NCBI GenBank assembly: GCA_029555925.1
Contig: JAKPQU010000553.1
Coordinates: forward strand, 1 to 6,153
DNA length: 6,153 nt
Direction: 5' to 3'
DNA from: Bacillota bacterium
GTDB taxonomy: Bacteria; Eremiobacterota; SpSt-956; JAKJGF01
Shown piece by piece: positions 1-6,050 of this stretch (position 1 is its first letter; each line of letters starts with the position of its first letter). Under the pieces are notes generated by a model. The model was not told the DNA's origin, made no database searches, and worked only from the letters and a program-made list of their open reading frames with translations. The position numbers were made by a program, and so were the translations under genes.

Positions 1-1
1 G

Positions 2-49
2 CCTTATTTAATTTGTTTTACAGACAATAAATTAGCCCTTATTTAATTT
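2..49. repeat. 13-bp direct repeat, 35-bp period
   Basis: CCTTATTTAATTT occurs at 2-14 and again at 37-49. The 22 bases between the copies are not repeated. The unit is AT-rich, so chance is possible, and the first copy sits at the very edge of the window, so further copies outside cannot be excluded. Confidence 0.4.
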
Positions 50-143
50 TTAATTCTATATAAAAAACTAATTTTTCTTCTCCAGAGCCCGCCAGGCAGA
101 AGCTTTTTACGGATACCATTTTACCTGTTACGGTACTGAGCAT
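39..143 (-). pseudogene. Possible gene remnant: short minus-strand frame
   Basis: Reading leftwards from an ATG at 143-141 gives a 34-residue frame ending in TAA at 41-39, with a protein-like C-terminal stretch (…GSGEEKLVFYIELKIK). In another minus-strand frame just upstream, ending at a stop at 130-128, there is a second protein-like stretch (NRFVSDEVYEQYKERKAF). One frameshift would join them, as expected for the decayed 3' end of a gene. I recognise no family. There is no well-placed ribosome binding site before the ATG, and no ATG in the upstream frame. Chance in AT-rich DNA is the main alternative. Confidence 0.2.
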
Positions 144-283
144 AAGTATGTAATAAAAGCTTTCCTTTCTTTATACTGTTCATATACTTCATCACTTACA
201 AATCTGTTACTTTTAATTTTATAGAGTGGATGGTGAAGGGTGAATGGAGGAATATATAAAGGATTTATAGAATTTATAATATT

Positions 284-1330
284 ATGAAGTATATATTAAG
301 CATTATTTTTATTTTATTACTGTCCATAAGATCTTATGCCGGTACAGGAGATTTTTCTCCGAGACAGGAGAATGCTCCCGATAAACCTGTCATAGTAGAT
401 TCTTCCGGCAGAAGAGCAGAAAATTCTTTCGATATAAAGAGTTTTTCAGAGAAAAAATCAGAAATTTTAGAGGAAAAATCTCCGGAGAAAATTTCAGAGA
501 CCATTTCTGAAAAAAATACGGAAATTTTAGAAGAAAAATCTTTCGATAAAATGTCTGACGGAGGGGAAGAACAAACATCTACGGAGAAAATATCCTCAAT
601 AGATAGAAGGCTGAATATTTTAGATAATGAAGATATTAAAAATCAGAATTTAAATATTACCTGTAATGAAGAGATTAAAAATCAGGGTGTAAATAATATT
701 CATAATGAAGATATTAACAATCAGGATTTCAGTAATTATAATACTTATCATGTAACGCCTGATATGCCGGGTTACTGGGATACAAGAGGAGATAGCTTTT
801 TTTCTGATAGAAGATATGCAGAGGCTATAGAATGTTATACAAAAGCTCTGAAGATTAATCCTTCATCTAAAGAACTGGATGATAAAATAGCAGAAGCTAA
901 AATATTATTCGATAATCTGGATGTTCACTTTAAGAACTCCGAAGGCACGACTATTCTTCACAGCAGGGTAAATAATTTTTCCGATGTAAAAGCCCTTGTA
1001 TATAACGGAGCAGATATAAATGCCACCAATATTTACGGAGATACTCCATTACATTACCTTGCCGGTTCCTGTGATTATAACCCAGACAGGCTGGATACCG
1101 CAAGATTTCTCATAGAACATGGCGCATCTGTTAACGCCCGGGACAGGGAAGGCAATACTCCTCTTCACAGGGCGGCAGAAAACGGTTTTTACAGTCTAGT
1201 GGACCTTTTGATAAAAAAAGGAGCCATAATTGACATGAGAAATTTTTACGGTTATACCCCTCTGGACCTGGCAATACTGTGGGGCAGGGAAGATACTGTG
1301 AGACTCCTTCAGAAATACGGCGCTAAATGA
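284..1330 (+). CDS. Secreted TPR and ankyrin-repeat protein
   Basis: A 348-residue protein of unknown specific role, probably a protein-interaction scaffold outside the cytoplasm. Residues 1-19 form a Sec signal peptide: Lys2, a hydrophobic core, and a Ser-Tyr-Ala cleavage site before Gly20. Residues 20-160 are a charged, low-complexity linker with two blocks of tandem repeats (55-94 and 115-153). Residues about 166-200 match one TPR (YAEAIECYTKALKINP). Residues about 217-348 hold roughly four ankyrin repeats, with TPLH signatures at 254-257 and 292-295, TPLD at 325-328 and GADIN/GASVN turns; the second repeat has an insertion of about five residues. The signal peptide fits the ATG at 284 well, although no good Shine-Dalgarno is positioned before it (AAGGA is about 20 nt away). 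The next gene starts 16 nt downstream, also encodes an exported TPR protein and is probably cotranscribed. The domain calls are firm; the function is not known. Confidence 0.88.
   Translation: MKYILSIIFILLLSIRSYAGTGDFSPRQENAPDKPVIVDSSGRRAENSFDIKSFSEKKSEILEEKSPEKISETISEKNTEILEEKSFDKMSDGGEEQTSTEKISSIDRRLNILDNEDIKNQNLNITCNEEIKNQGVNNIHNEDINNQDFSNYNTYHVTPDMPGYWDTRGDSFFSDRRYAEAIECYTKALKINPSSKELDDKIAEAKILFDNLDVHFKNSEGTTILHSRVNNFSDVKALVYNGADINATNIYGDTPLHYLAGSCDYNPDRLDTARFLIEHGASVNARDREGNTPLHRAAENGFYSLVDLLIKKGAIIDMRNFYGYTPLDLAILWGREDTVRLLQKYGAK
446..565 (+). repeat. Two tandem 60-bp coding repeats (20-residue unit)
   Basis: Residues 55-74 and 75-94 of the ankyrin protein are two adjacent copies of a 20-residue unit sharing SEK..EILEEKS..K.S. 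The unit is rich in Glu, Lys and Ser and is likely extended or helical linker. The copies differ mainly at synonymous or conservative positions, so the duplication is not recent but still clear at the DNA level. Confidence 0.75.
626..742 (+). repeat. Three tandem 39-bp coding repeats (13-residue unit)
   Basis: Residues 115-127, 128-140 and 141-153 are three consecutive 13-residue copies with consensus NE(D/E)I(K/N)NQ followed by a variable hydrophobic and Asn-rich tail. At the DNA level each begins AATGAAGA and shares ATTAA.AATCAG. The preceding LNILD resembles the tail of one more partial copy. The array lies in the linker between the signal peptide and the TPR. Confidence 0.8.
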
Positions 1331-1346
1331 AAGGAATTTTATTACT

Positions 1347-2831
1347 ATGAAACTTTATATAATAACAGGATTTATAATATTTATATTATTATCTCTTGTT
1401 GTGCCGGTAAGAGCGGAATCTGCAGCAGAATATTATAACATAGGCAATGAATATTACAGGCAGGGGGATTATTTTAAGGCTATAGAGTATTATAAAAAAG
1501 CTCTTTCCATTGATCAGACATGTGCAGATGCCTATTATAATATGGGCAATGCTTATTATATGTTAAAAGATCTGGCCATGTCAGATGAGTCATATAAAAA
1601 TGCCCTTAAGGCCGATAATAATCATATTCCATCATGTTATAATCTGGGTCTTAATTATCAGGAAGAAGGGCTTTTTGAAGAATCTTTAAAGCTCTTCAAT
1701 CGGATATTGTCCGTAGATCCTTCCAGAAATGAAGTCCGTTATGATAAAGGGGTAAGTTATTACAGTATAAATAATTATGAAAAAGCTCTTGAAGAATTTC
1801 ATAAATACCTCGAACTCAATCATTCAGGTGATAAATATGCAGAGAAAGCCGCAGAATATATACAGGAGATGGAATCTTTAAATAATAACGATAAGATAAA
1901 GCTCAAGGCACAGAGTCTATGGTCTATAGAGCCTTCCGGCAGGCCGGTAATGGCAGAAGATTTTTTACATAAAGGTTCGGAACAATTAGTTCTGGAGCAA
2001 TACAGACTCAGTTCGGTTTATTATTACAGCATAATGAACAGAGAAAACGGAAAATGGATTGAAATTGCCAGAACTGGCAATCTTGAAAAATATGACTGTT
2101 CTCCGTCTGCTGTAATCGGAGATTTAAACGGCGACGGCATCAAGGAATTACTCGTTGCCCAGAGAAAATTTCTTTACTGTTACTCACTGGAAAAGGGTAA
2201 GTTTAAAGAAAAAATTTACCGGTTAGGCAATAATGATATAAGATCCATTTCTGCAGGCGATCTGGATAAAGACGGAAAAGACGAACTTGTTGCCCTTATT
2301 CAGACTGTGAATTTATCAAACAGCATCTATAATTACGGAGGGAGACTTTCTCCTGCCGTATGGAAATTTTCACTTAACCACCCGGAAAAAATCTGGCAGG
2401 GAGAAAGTTATTATGATTTCTGGCCCGACTCGAAAGATAGGATAGGTTTTACGGGAGATATTACAGGTCAGAGAAAAAATAAAGTGGTCATACTGCTTGG
2501 AGCCGGGAAAAATAAAAAAACTGCAGATTATGATATTCTCACATGGAGCGGAGACAGGCTTACAGTAGAATATGAATTACGTTCATCATCCGGACTCTAT
2601 GGAGATTTTATTCCCGTAACATGGGACGGTAAATCTTATTTACTGGGTAATTACAGAGCTTCCATGGAATCTCCCGGAAGCCTTACATTTTCAAGACTAA
2701 AAAATAATAAATTCCAGGTCATAAGTGAATTATTTCCCGTTAAAGAATATTACCGTCCCTTATGGTTTAACCCGGGAGACGGTTATGGTATTTTATACGG
2801 AAATACTTTTTATAAGATTTTGCCTGAATGA
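1347..2831 (+). CDS. Secreted TPR protein with FG-GAP/VCBS-like C-terminal region
   Basis: A 494-residue exported protein. Residues 1-23 are a Sec signal peptide (Lys2, long hydrophobic core, Val-Arg-Ala before Glu24). Four TPRs follow with exact 34-residue spacing at 26-59, 60-93, 94-127 and 128-161, each with the consensus Gly at position 8 (Gly33, 67, 101, 135). The C-terminal part, about 190-494, carries two calcium-loop motifs typical of FG-GAP/VCBS repeats: GDLNGDGIKELLV at 258-270 and GDLDKDGKDELVA at 304-316. A degenerate third (GDITGQRKNKVVIL) starts at 370. This suggests a partial or divergent beta-propeller that binds calcium. AAAGGA at 1330-1335 serves the ATG with a somewhat long 11-nt spacer and overlaps the stop of the previous gene, so the two are probably one transcript. 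Likely role: assembly or adhesion at the envelope or outside the cell. No catalytic motif is visible and the exact function is unknown. Confidence 0.88.
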   Translation: MKLYIITGFIIFILLSLVVPVRAESAAEYYNIGNEYYRQGDYFKAIEYYKKALSIDQTCADAYYNMGNAYYMLKDLAMSDESYKNALKADNNHIPSCYNLGLNYQEEGLFEESLKLFNRILSVDPSRNEVRYDKGVSYYSINNYEKALEEFHKYLELNHSGDKYAEKAAEYIQEMESLNNNDKIKLKAQSLWSIEPSGRPVMAEDFLHKGSEQLVLEQYRLSSVYYYSIMNRENGKWIEIARTGNLEKYDCSPSAVIGDLNGDGIKELLVAQRKFLYCYSLEKGKFKEKIYRLGNNDIRSISAGDLDKDGKDELVALIQTVNLSNSIYNYGGRLSPAVWKFSLNHPEKIWQGESYYDFWPDSKDRIGFTGDITGQRKNKVVILLGAGKNKKTADYDILTWSGDRLTVEYELRSSSGLYGDFIPVTWDGKSYLLGNYRASMESPGSLTFSRLKNNKFQVISELFPVKEYYRPLWFNPGDGYGILYGNTFYKILPE

Positions 2832-2844
2832 AAATCCACCTCTA

Positions 2845-2873
2845 TTTTTGATGAATATCTCCAGTGCTATAAT
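2845..2873 (+). promoter_or_regulatory. Candidate extended -10 promoter for the hsdM operon
   Basis: TGCTATAAT at 2865-2873 is a perfect extended -10 element (TG, one base, TATAAT). The -35 region is weak: TTTTGA at 2846-2851 lies 16 bases upstream, which is tolerable with an extended -10. Transcription would start near 2880 and give a leader of about 200 nt that includes the inverted repeat at 2929-2973. A TTGACA at 2968-2973 is an alternative -35, but no good -10 stands 16-18 bases downstream of it. Confidence 0.4.
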
Positions 2874-2928
2874 GCGAAATATAAGAACCTTTGCAGGGAA
2901 GATGGATTGATATTTGCTCGGTCATTCC

Positions 2929-2973
2929 TGTCAAGTAGTATAAATAATGGAACTTATTTGTATTTACTTGACA
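2929..2973. repeat. 45-nt imperfect inverted repeat upstream of hsdM
   Basis: TGTCAAGTA (2929-2937) is the exact reverse complement of TACTTGACA (2965-2973). The inner arms continue the pairing (GTATAAATAA with TTATTTGTATT, allowing one bulge, one G-T wobble and one mismatch) around a 6-nt centre, TGGAAC. The long, nearly complete pairing makes chance unlikely. It could be a binding site for a dimeric regulator or a hairpin in the operon's leader RNA. A terminator is less likely because no T-run follows. Confidence 0.65.
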
Positions 2974-3075
2974 CAAAAGAGACAGTTAAATTTCAAAATA
3001 TAAACAATAGGAATATTTTTGTATATATAGAATAGTAATAAGATATTTATTAGTTTGATGAATTGTCATTGCAAC

Positions 3076-3083
3076 AAGGAGGA
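3076..3083 (+). promoter_or_regulatory. Ribosome binding site that fixes the hsdM start
   Basis: AAGGAGGA is a near-perfect Shine-Dalgarno just before the ATG at 3087. It lies inside the longer frame that opens at the TTG at 3063, so the ATG, which gives MAKNN…, is the better start. Confidence 0.8.
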
Positions 3084-3086
3084 ACA

Positions 3087-4628
3087 ATGGCCAAAAATAA
3101 TAGCAACAATACAGGAGCCAATCTTGGCTTTGAAGAAAAACTCTGGAAGACAGCAGATAAACTTAGAAATAACATGGATGCCGCAGAATATAAACATGTC
3201 GTCCTGGGCCTCATCTTTCTGAAATACATATCAGATGCCTTCAATGAATTACACCAGAAATTATTAGATGAAGTATCAGAAGGAGCAGACCCGGAAGACC
3301 CTCTTGAATACAGAGCTGAAAATGTATTCTGGGTACCACCTGGAGCAAGATGGAGTTATTTACAGGAACAGGCAAAGCAGCCGGAAATAGGTAAAATCGT
3401 AGATGACGCTATGGATGCCATTGAAAAAGAAAATCCATACTTAAAAGGAGTCTTACCTAAAAACTATGCCAGACCACAGCTTGATAAACAGAGACTCGGA
3501 GAGCTTATCGACATTATCGGCACAATAGGTCTGGGAGATTCCGGTAGTAAAAGTCAGGATATTCTGGGCGGAGTCTATGAATATTTTCTCGGCCAGTTTG
3601 CTGACTCGGAAGGTAAAAAGGGAGGTCAATTTTATACTCCTCAGTGTATAGTTAAACTCCTTGTAGAAATGATAGAGCCTTATAAAGGCAGGGTCTATGA
3701 TCCGTGCTGCGGGTCCGGCGGTATGTTTGTCCAGAGCGATAAATTTGTAAAGGCTCATGAAGGTAAAAAGTTTGACATCTCCATTTATGGTCAGGAATCA
3801 AACCCCACTACATGGAGACTCTGCAAGATGAATCTGGCTATTCGACAGATTGATGCCAATATAACCTGGGGAGACAGTTTTACAGAGGATAACCATAAGG
3901 ATCTTAAAGCAGATTATATCCTTGCAAATCCGCCTTTTAACAGCAGTGACTGGAAGGGAGAATTACTTACAGATGATATAAGATGGAAATATGGAGCACC
4001 TCCTGTCGGGAATGCAAATTTTGCATGGGTGCAGCATTTTATCCATCATTTATCTCCTGAAGGAATAGCAGGCTTTGTGCTTGCAAATGGTTCATTATCT
4101 TCCAATACTTCAAATGAAGGAATAATCCGTAAGAATATTATACTTGCAGATTTAGTAGATTGTATGGTATCTATGCCGGGTCAATTATTTTATAACACGT
4201 CCATCCCTGCATGCCTCTGGTTCCTTTCAAGGAATAAGAAGAATGGAAAATTCAGAGATAGATCCGGAGAGGTTCTCTTTATTGATGCCCGTAACATGGG
4301 GGTAATGATAGATAGAAGACATAAAGACCTTATAGAGGAAGATATAAAAAAGATAACTTCTACCTATCATAATTGGAGGAATATAGATGGAAATTATGAA
4401 GATATTCCAGGATTCTGTAAGTCTGCTTCTATAGAAGAGATAGAAAAACATGATTGCATACTTACCCCTGGAAGGTATGTTGGTATAGGTGAAAGTGAAG
4501 AAGATGAAGAACCTTTTGATGAAAAGATGAAGAGATTAACAGGAGATCTGGCAGAGCAGTTTAAGAGATCTGATGAACTGACTGAAGAAATAAGGAAGAA
4601 TCTGGAGAGTATAGGCTATGGAATTTGA
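3087..4628 (+). CDS. hsdM: Type I restriction-modification DNA methyltransferase subunit
   Basis: HsdM transfers a methyl group from S-adenosylmethionine to the N6 of adenine at the site chosen by HsdS, and is part of the HsdM2S and HsdR2M2S complexes. With the ATG at 3087 the protein has 513 residues, normal for the family. The N-terminal helical HsdM_N domain spans about residues 13-140 ([15 protein letters not shown]… [13 protein letters not shown]). The Rossmann methyltransferase domain follows, with QFYTP near 181, the SAM-binding motif DPCCGSGG at 205-212 and the catalytic NPPF motif at 281-284. A typical C-terminal LTPGRYVG motif is near 459-466. The CC in motif I, in place of the commoner AC, is seen in a well-populated HsdM subgroup and is not damage. 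The gene overlaps the following nuclease gene by 11 nt, suggesting translational coupling. All key residues look intact, but its specificity partner is broken downstream. Confidence 0.96.
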   Translation: MAKNNSNNTGANLGFEEKLWKTADKLRNNMDAAEYKHVVLGLIFLKYISDAFNELHQKLLDEVSEGADPEDPLEYRAENVFWVPPGARWSYLQEQAKQPEIGKIVDDAMDAIEKENPYLKGVLPKNYARPQLDKQRLGELIDIIGTIGLGDSGSKSQDILGGVYEYFLGQFADSEGKKGGQFYTPQCIVKLLVEMIEPYKGRVYDPCCGSGGMFVQSDKFVKAHEGKKFDISIYGQESNPTTWRLCKMNLAIRQIDANITWGDSFTEDNHKDLKADYILANPPFNSSDWKGELLTDDIRWKYGAPPVGNANFAWVQHFIHHLSPEGIAGFVLANGSLSSNTSNEGIIRKNIILADLVDCMVSMPGQLFYNTSIPACLWFLSRNKKNGKFRDRSGEVLFIDARNMGVMIDRRHKDLIEEDIKKITSTYHNWRNIDGNYEDIPGFCKSASIEEIEKHDCILTPGRYVGIGESEEDEEPFDEKMKRLTGDLAEQFKRSDELTEEIRKNLESIGYGI

Positions 4629-5766
4629 CGTTCAGAAGCAGACAGGTAAAGAGACTGCAGAAGAAGTAACAGAGGGGAAAATAGATAAAAGGATATCCAG
4701 GGGAAAAAGCAAGAAAGATGTATTATTCCCTGTTGCACCGGCTAAATCAGAATTACCTGACACATATTTTAATGTCCTTAAGGATATTAAAGAAAAGATT
4801 ACTGCTACACGTTTACGTACAGTAATCAGTGCTAATACAGAACTTATTTTATTATACTGGGATATAGGCAGATTGATTCTACAAAAACAGGATGAAGAAG
4901 GATGGGGAACAAAGGTAATTGACAGGTTATCTTATGATTTAAGAGAAGCCTTTCCTGATATGAAAGGTTTTTCTCCCCGTAATTTGAAATATATGCGTTC
5001 TTTTGCCGGTGCATGGTCTGACAGGTCAATTGTGCAACGGGTCGTTGCACAAATTCCCTGGCGCAGTAATATTGCTCTGCTGGATAAACTTAAATCATCA
5101 GAGGAACGCCTCTGGTATGCAGAAAGAACACTTGAATTCGGATGGTCTCAGCCTGTTTTAATAGTTCAGATAGAGTCCCGTTTACATGAGCGAACCGGTA
5201 AGGCCGTTACTAACTTCCCGGCTACAATGCCTCCCGCCGATTCTGATATGGCAGTGCAAATCTTTAAAGACCCCTATGTTTTTGATTTTCTCGGTACAGG
5301 TGATTTTCGCAGAGAAACAGAACTGGAACAGCAATTAATCAATCATATACAGAAGTTTTTACTTGAACTTGGAGCCGGATTTGCCTTTGTAGGCAGACAG
5401 GTCCATCTTGAACTCGGAGACAGTGATTTTTATCTGGATCTGCTTTTTTATCATCTGAAGCTCAGGTGTTACGTGGTTATTGAGCTAAAGGCCGGGAAAC
5501 TTGAACCTGGTCATATCAGCCAGTTGGGAATGTATTTAAATGTTGTTGATGATGTAATGAGGCATCCTGATGATAAACCGTCAATAGGACTTCTTCTGGT
5601 AAAAGAGAAGAACAGGCTTGTAGCTGAATATGCACTGAGAGGTTACAATAAACCTATGGGCATAGCCGAATGGGAAACACAGATTACTCGTTCTCTTCCT
5701 GAAGATTTAAAACCAAGTCTGCCCAGTATTGAGGAAATTGAGAAAGAACTGGAGGAAATGGAATAA
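4618..5766 (+). CDS. yhcG: YhcG/DUF1016-family PDDEXK nuclease
   Basis: A 382-residue protein matching the YhcG (DUF1016) family, predicted PDDEXK-fold nucleases often encoded inside type I restriction-modification operons. The DUF1016 N-terminal domain spans about 50-190 ([60 protein letters not shown]). The nuclease domain spans about 215-350: the DPYVFDFLG entry at 218-226, Asp274 in FYLDLLFYH, and Glu289-Leu-Lys291 in VIELKAG, followed by Gln302. These fit the D…ExK active site, so it looks catalytically complete. The first 45 or so residues are a basic, charged extension of low similarity. The ATG at 4618 overlaps the end of hsdM by 11 nt, with GGAG at 4604-4607 as ribosome binding site. 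Its exact role with type I systems is not settled; defence-related nuclease activity is inferred. Confidence 0.93.
   Translation: MEFDVQKQTGKETAEEVTEGKIDKRISRGKSKKDVLFPVAPAKSELPDTYFNVLKDIKEKITATRLRTVISANTELILLYWDIGRLILQKQDEEGWGTKVIDRLSYDLREAFPDMKGFSPRNLKYMRSFAGAWSDRSIVQRVVAQIPWRSNIALLDKLKSSEERLWYAERTLEFGWSQPVLIVQIESRLHERTGKAVTNFPATMPPADSDMAVQIFKDPYVFDFLGTGDFRRETELEQQLINHIQKFLLELGAGFAFVGRQVHLELGDSDFYLDLLFYHLKLRCYVVIELKAGKLEPGHISQLGMYLNVVDDVMRHPDDKPSIGLLLVKEKNRLVAEYALRGYNKPMGIAEWETQITRSLPEDLKPSLPSIEEIEKELEEME
5030..5052. repeat. Perfect 9-bp inverted repeat within the yhcG coding region
   Basis: TTGTGCAAC (5030-5038) and GTTGCACAA (5044-5052) are exact reverse complements around a 5-nt loop, GGGTC. 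The bases encode the IVQRVVAQI segment just before the conserved PW. Because this protein segment is conserved in the family, the palindrome may be partly a by-product of coding, but a perfect GC-containing stem is notable in AT-rich DNA. Confidence 0.8.
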
Positions 5767-5816
5767 GTCTGTAAGGGATACATAATTTCTGGAGATAAGG
5801 AAGAAGATTAAAAAGT

Positions 5817-5823
5817 AAAGGGG
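5817..5823 (+). promoter_or_regulatory. Ribosome binding site supporting a TTG start for hsdS
   Basis: AAAGGGG lies 8 nt before TTG at 5832-5834. No ATG occurs in frame near the start of the HsdS-like sequence, so this site decides the TTG start. Confidence 0.6.
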
Positions 5824-5831
5824 TATTAGAT

Positions 5832-6050
5832 TTGAGTTTTTATGATGAGTGGAAAGAATTCAGTTTAGGCGAAATATCAGAGGCTATTTTTAGCGGTGGT
5901 ACTCCTACTACTACGGTAGAAGATTATTGGAATGGTGAATTCAATTGGCTTTCTTCTGGCGAAACACGAAATATGTATATAACGGAAACAGAAAAAACAA
6001 TTACTCAAAAGGGAATAGAGAATTCTTCTACAAGATTAGAGGGTGTCTGA
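5832..6050 (+). pseudogene. hsdS: Type I restriction-modification specificity subunit, 5' fragment cut by an IS
   Basis: HsdS binds the bipartite DNA target and holds the HsdM subunits. The 72-residue frame starts at TTG and matches the start of the first target-recognition domain: W…FSLGEISEAIFSGGTPTT…DYWNGEFNWLSSGE (positions 7-43), then TEKTIT.KGIENSSTRL up to residue 69. A full HsdS has about 380-450 residues and two recognition domains, so this is under a fifth of the protein. At about 6036-6039 the frame runs into an insertion sequence, and the last residues (EGV) and the TGA at 6048-6050 come from the IS end. Intact relatives continue at this point with a segment of the form (I/L)PKGT. 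It follows yhcG by 65 nt in the same operon. The remaining 3' part should lie beyond the IS, outside the window. The fragment is too short to recognise DNA. Confidence 0.9.

Larger units (their letters stand above)
1..283. other. Intergenic region upstream of the ankyrin-repeat gene; no convincing gene
   Basis: No complete gene is supported here. The stretch is AT-rich. It holds a 13-bp direct repeat near its left end, a short minus-strand frame that looks protein-like (39-143), and a weak hairpin followed by five T residues (stem CTTCT at 77-81 with AGAAG at 98-102, inner GCC/GGC, T-run 104-108). That hairpin could end an upstream + strand gene, but it has a 5-nt bulge. No strong promoter for the gene at 284 is visible. 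TATAGA at 220-225 has only a poor -35 partner (CTTACA, 195-200, 19-nt spacer). TATAAT at 275-280 is too close to the start codon to serve an ordinary leader. Confidence 0.6.
2832..3086. other. Intergenic region and presumed leader of the hsdM operon
   Basis: These 255 bases separate the secreted-protein pair from the restriction-modification operon. They contain an extended -10 promoter candidate (2865-2873), a 45-nt imperfect inverted repeat (2929-2973) and the hsdM ribosome binding site (3076-3083). I see no clear intrinsic terminator for the upstream pair: the inverted repeat is not followed by a T-run. Confidence 0.6.

Noticed and set aside
275..280. TATAAT just before the ankyrin gene as its -10 box
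   Set aside because: It would place the transcription start at or after the ATG, and no -35 element stands at the right distance.
390..578. Minus-strand frame rich in Phe, Leu and Lys
   Set aside because: It is the complement of the Glu/Lys/Ser-rich repeat linker, and its composition is explained by that repeat.
626..742. CRISPR-like repeat array
   Set aside because: The 39-bp units are directly adjacent with no spacers and lie in frame in a coding region.
2725..2910. 61-codon + strand frame overlapping the end of the TPR/FG-GAP gene
   Set aside because: It mostly overlaps a well-supported gene in another frame, has no ribosome binding site and no recognisable motif.
2842..2925. 27-residue minus-strand frame starting with ATG in the intergenic region
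   Set aside because: It has no ribosome binding site, no recognisable motif and lies opposite the better-supported promoter candidate.
2929..2973. Intrinsic terminator for the upstream two-gene unit
   Set aside because: The inverted repeat has a long AT-rich stem and is followed by CAAAAGAG rather than a T-run.
3063..3086. Upstream TTG start that would extend HsdM by eight residues
   Set aside because: The strong Shine-Dalgarno AAGGAGGA lies inside this extension and points to the ATG at 3087.
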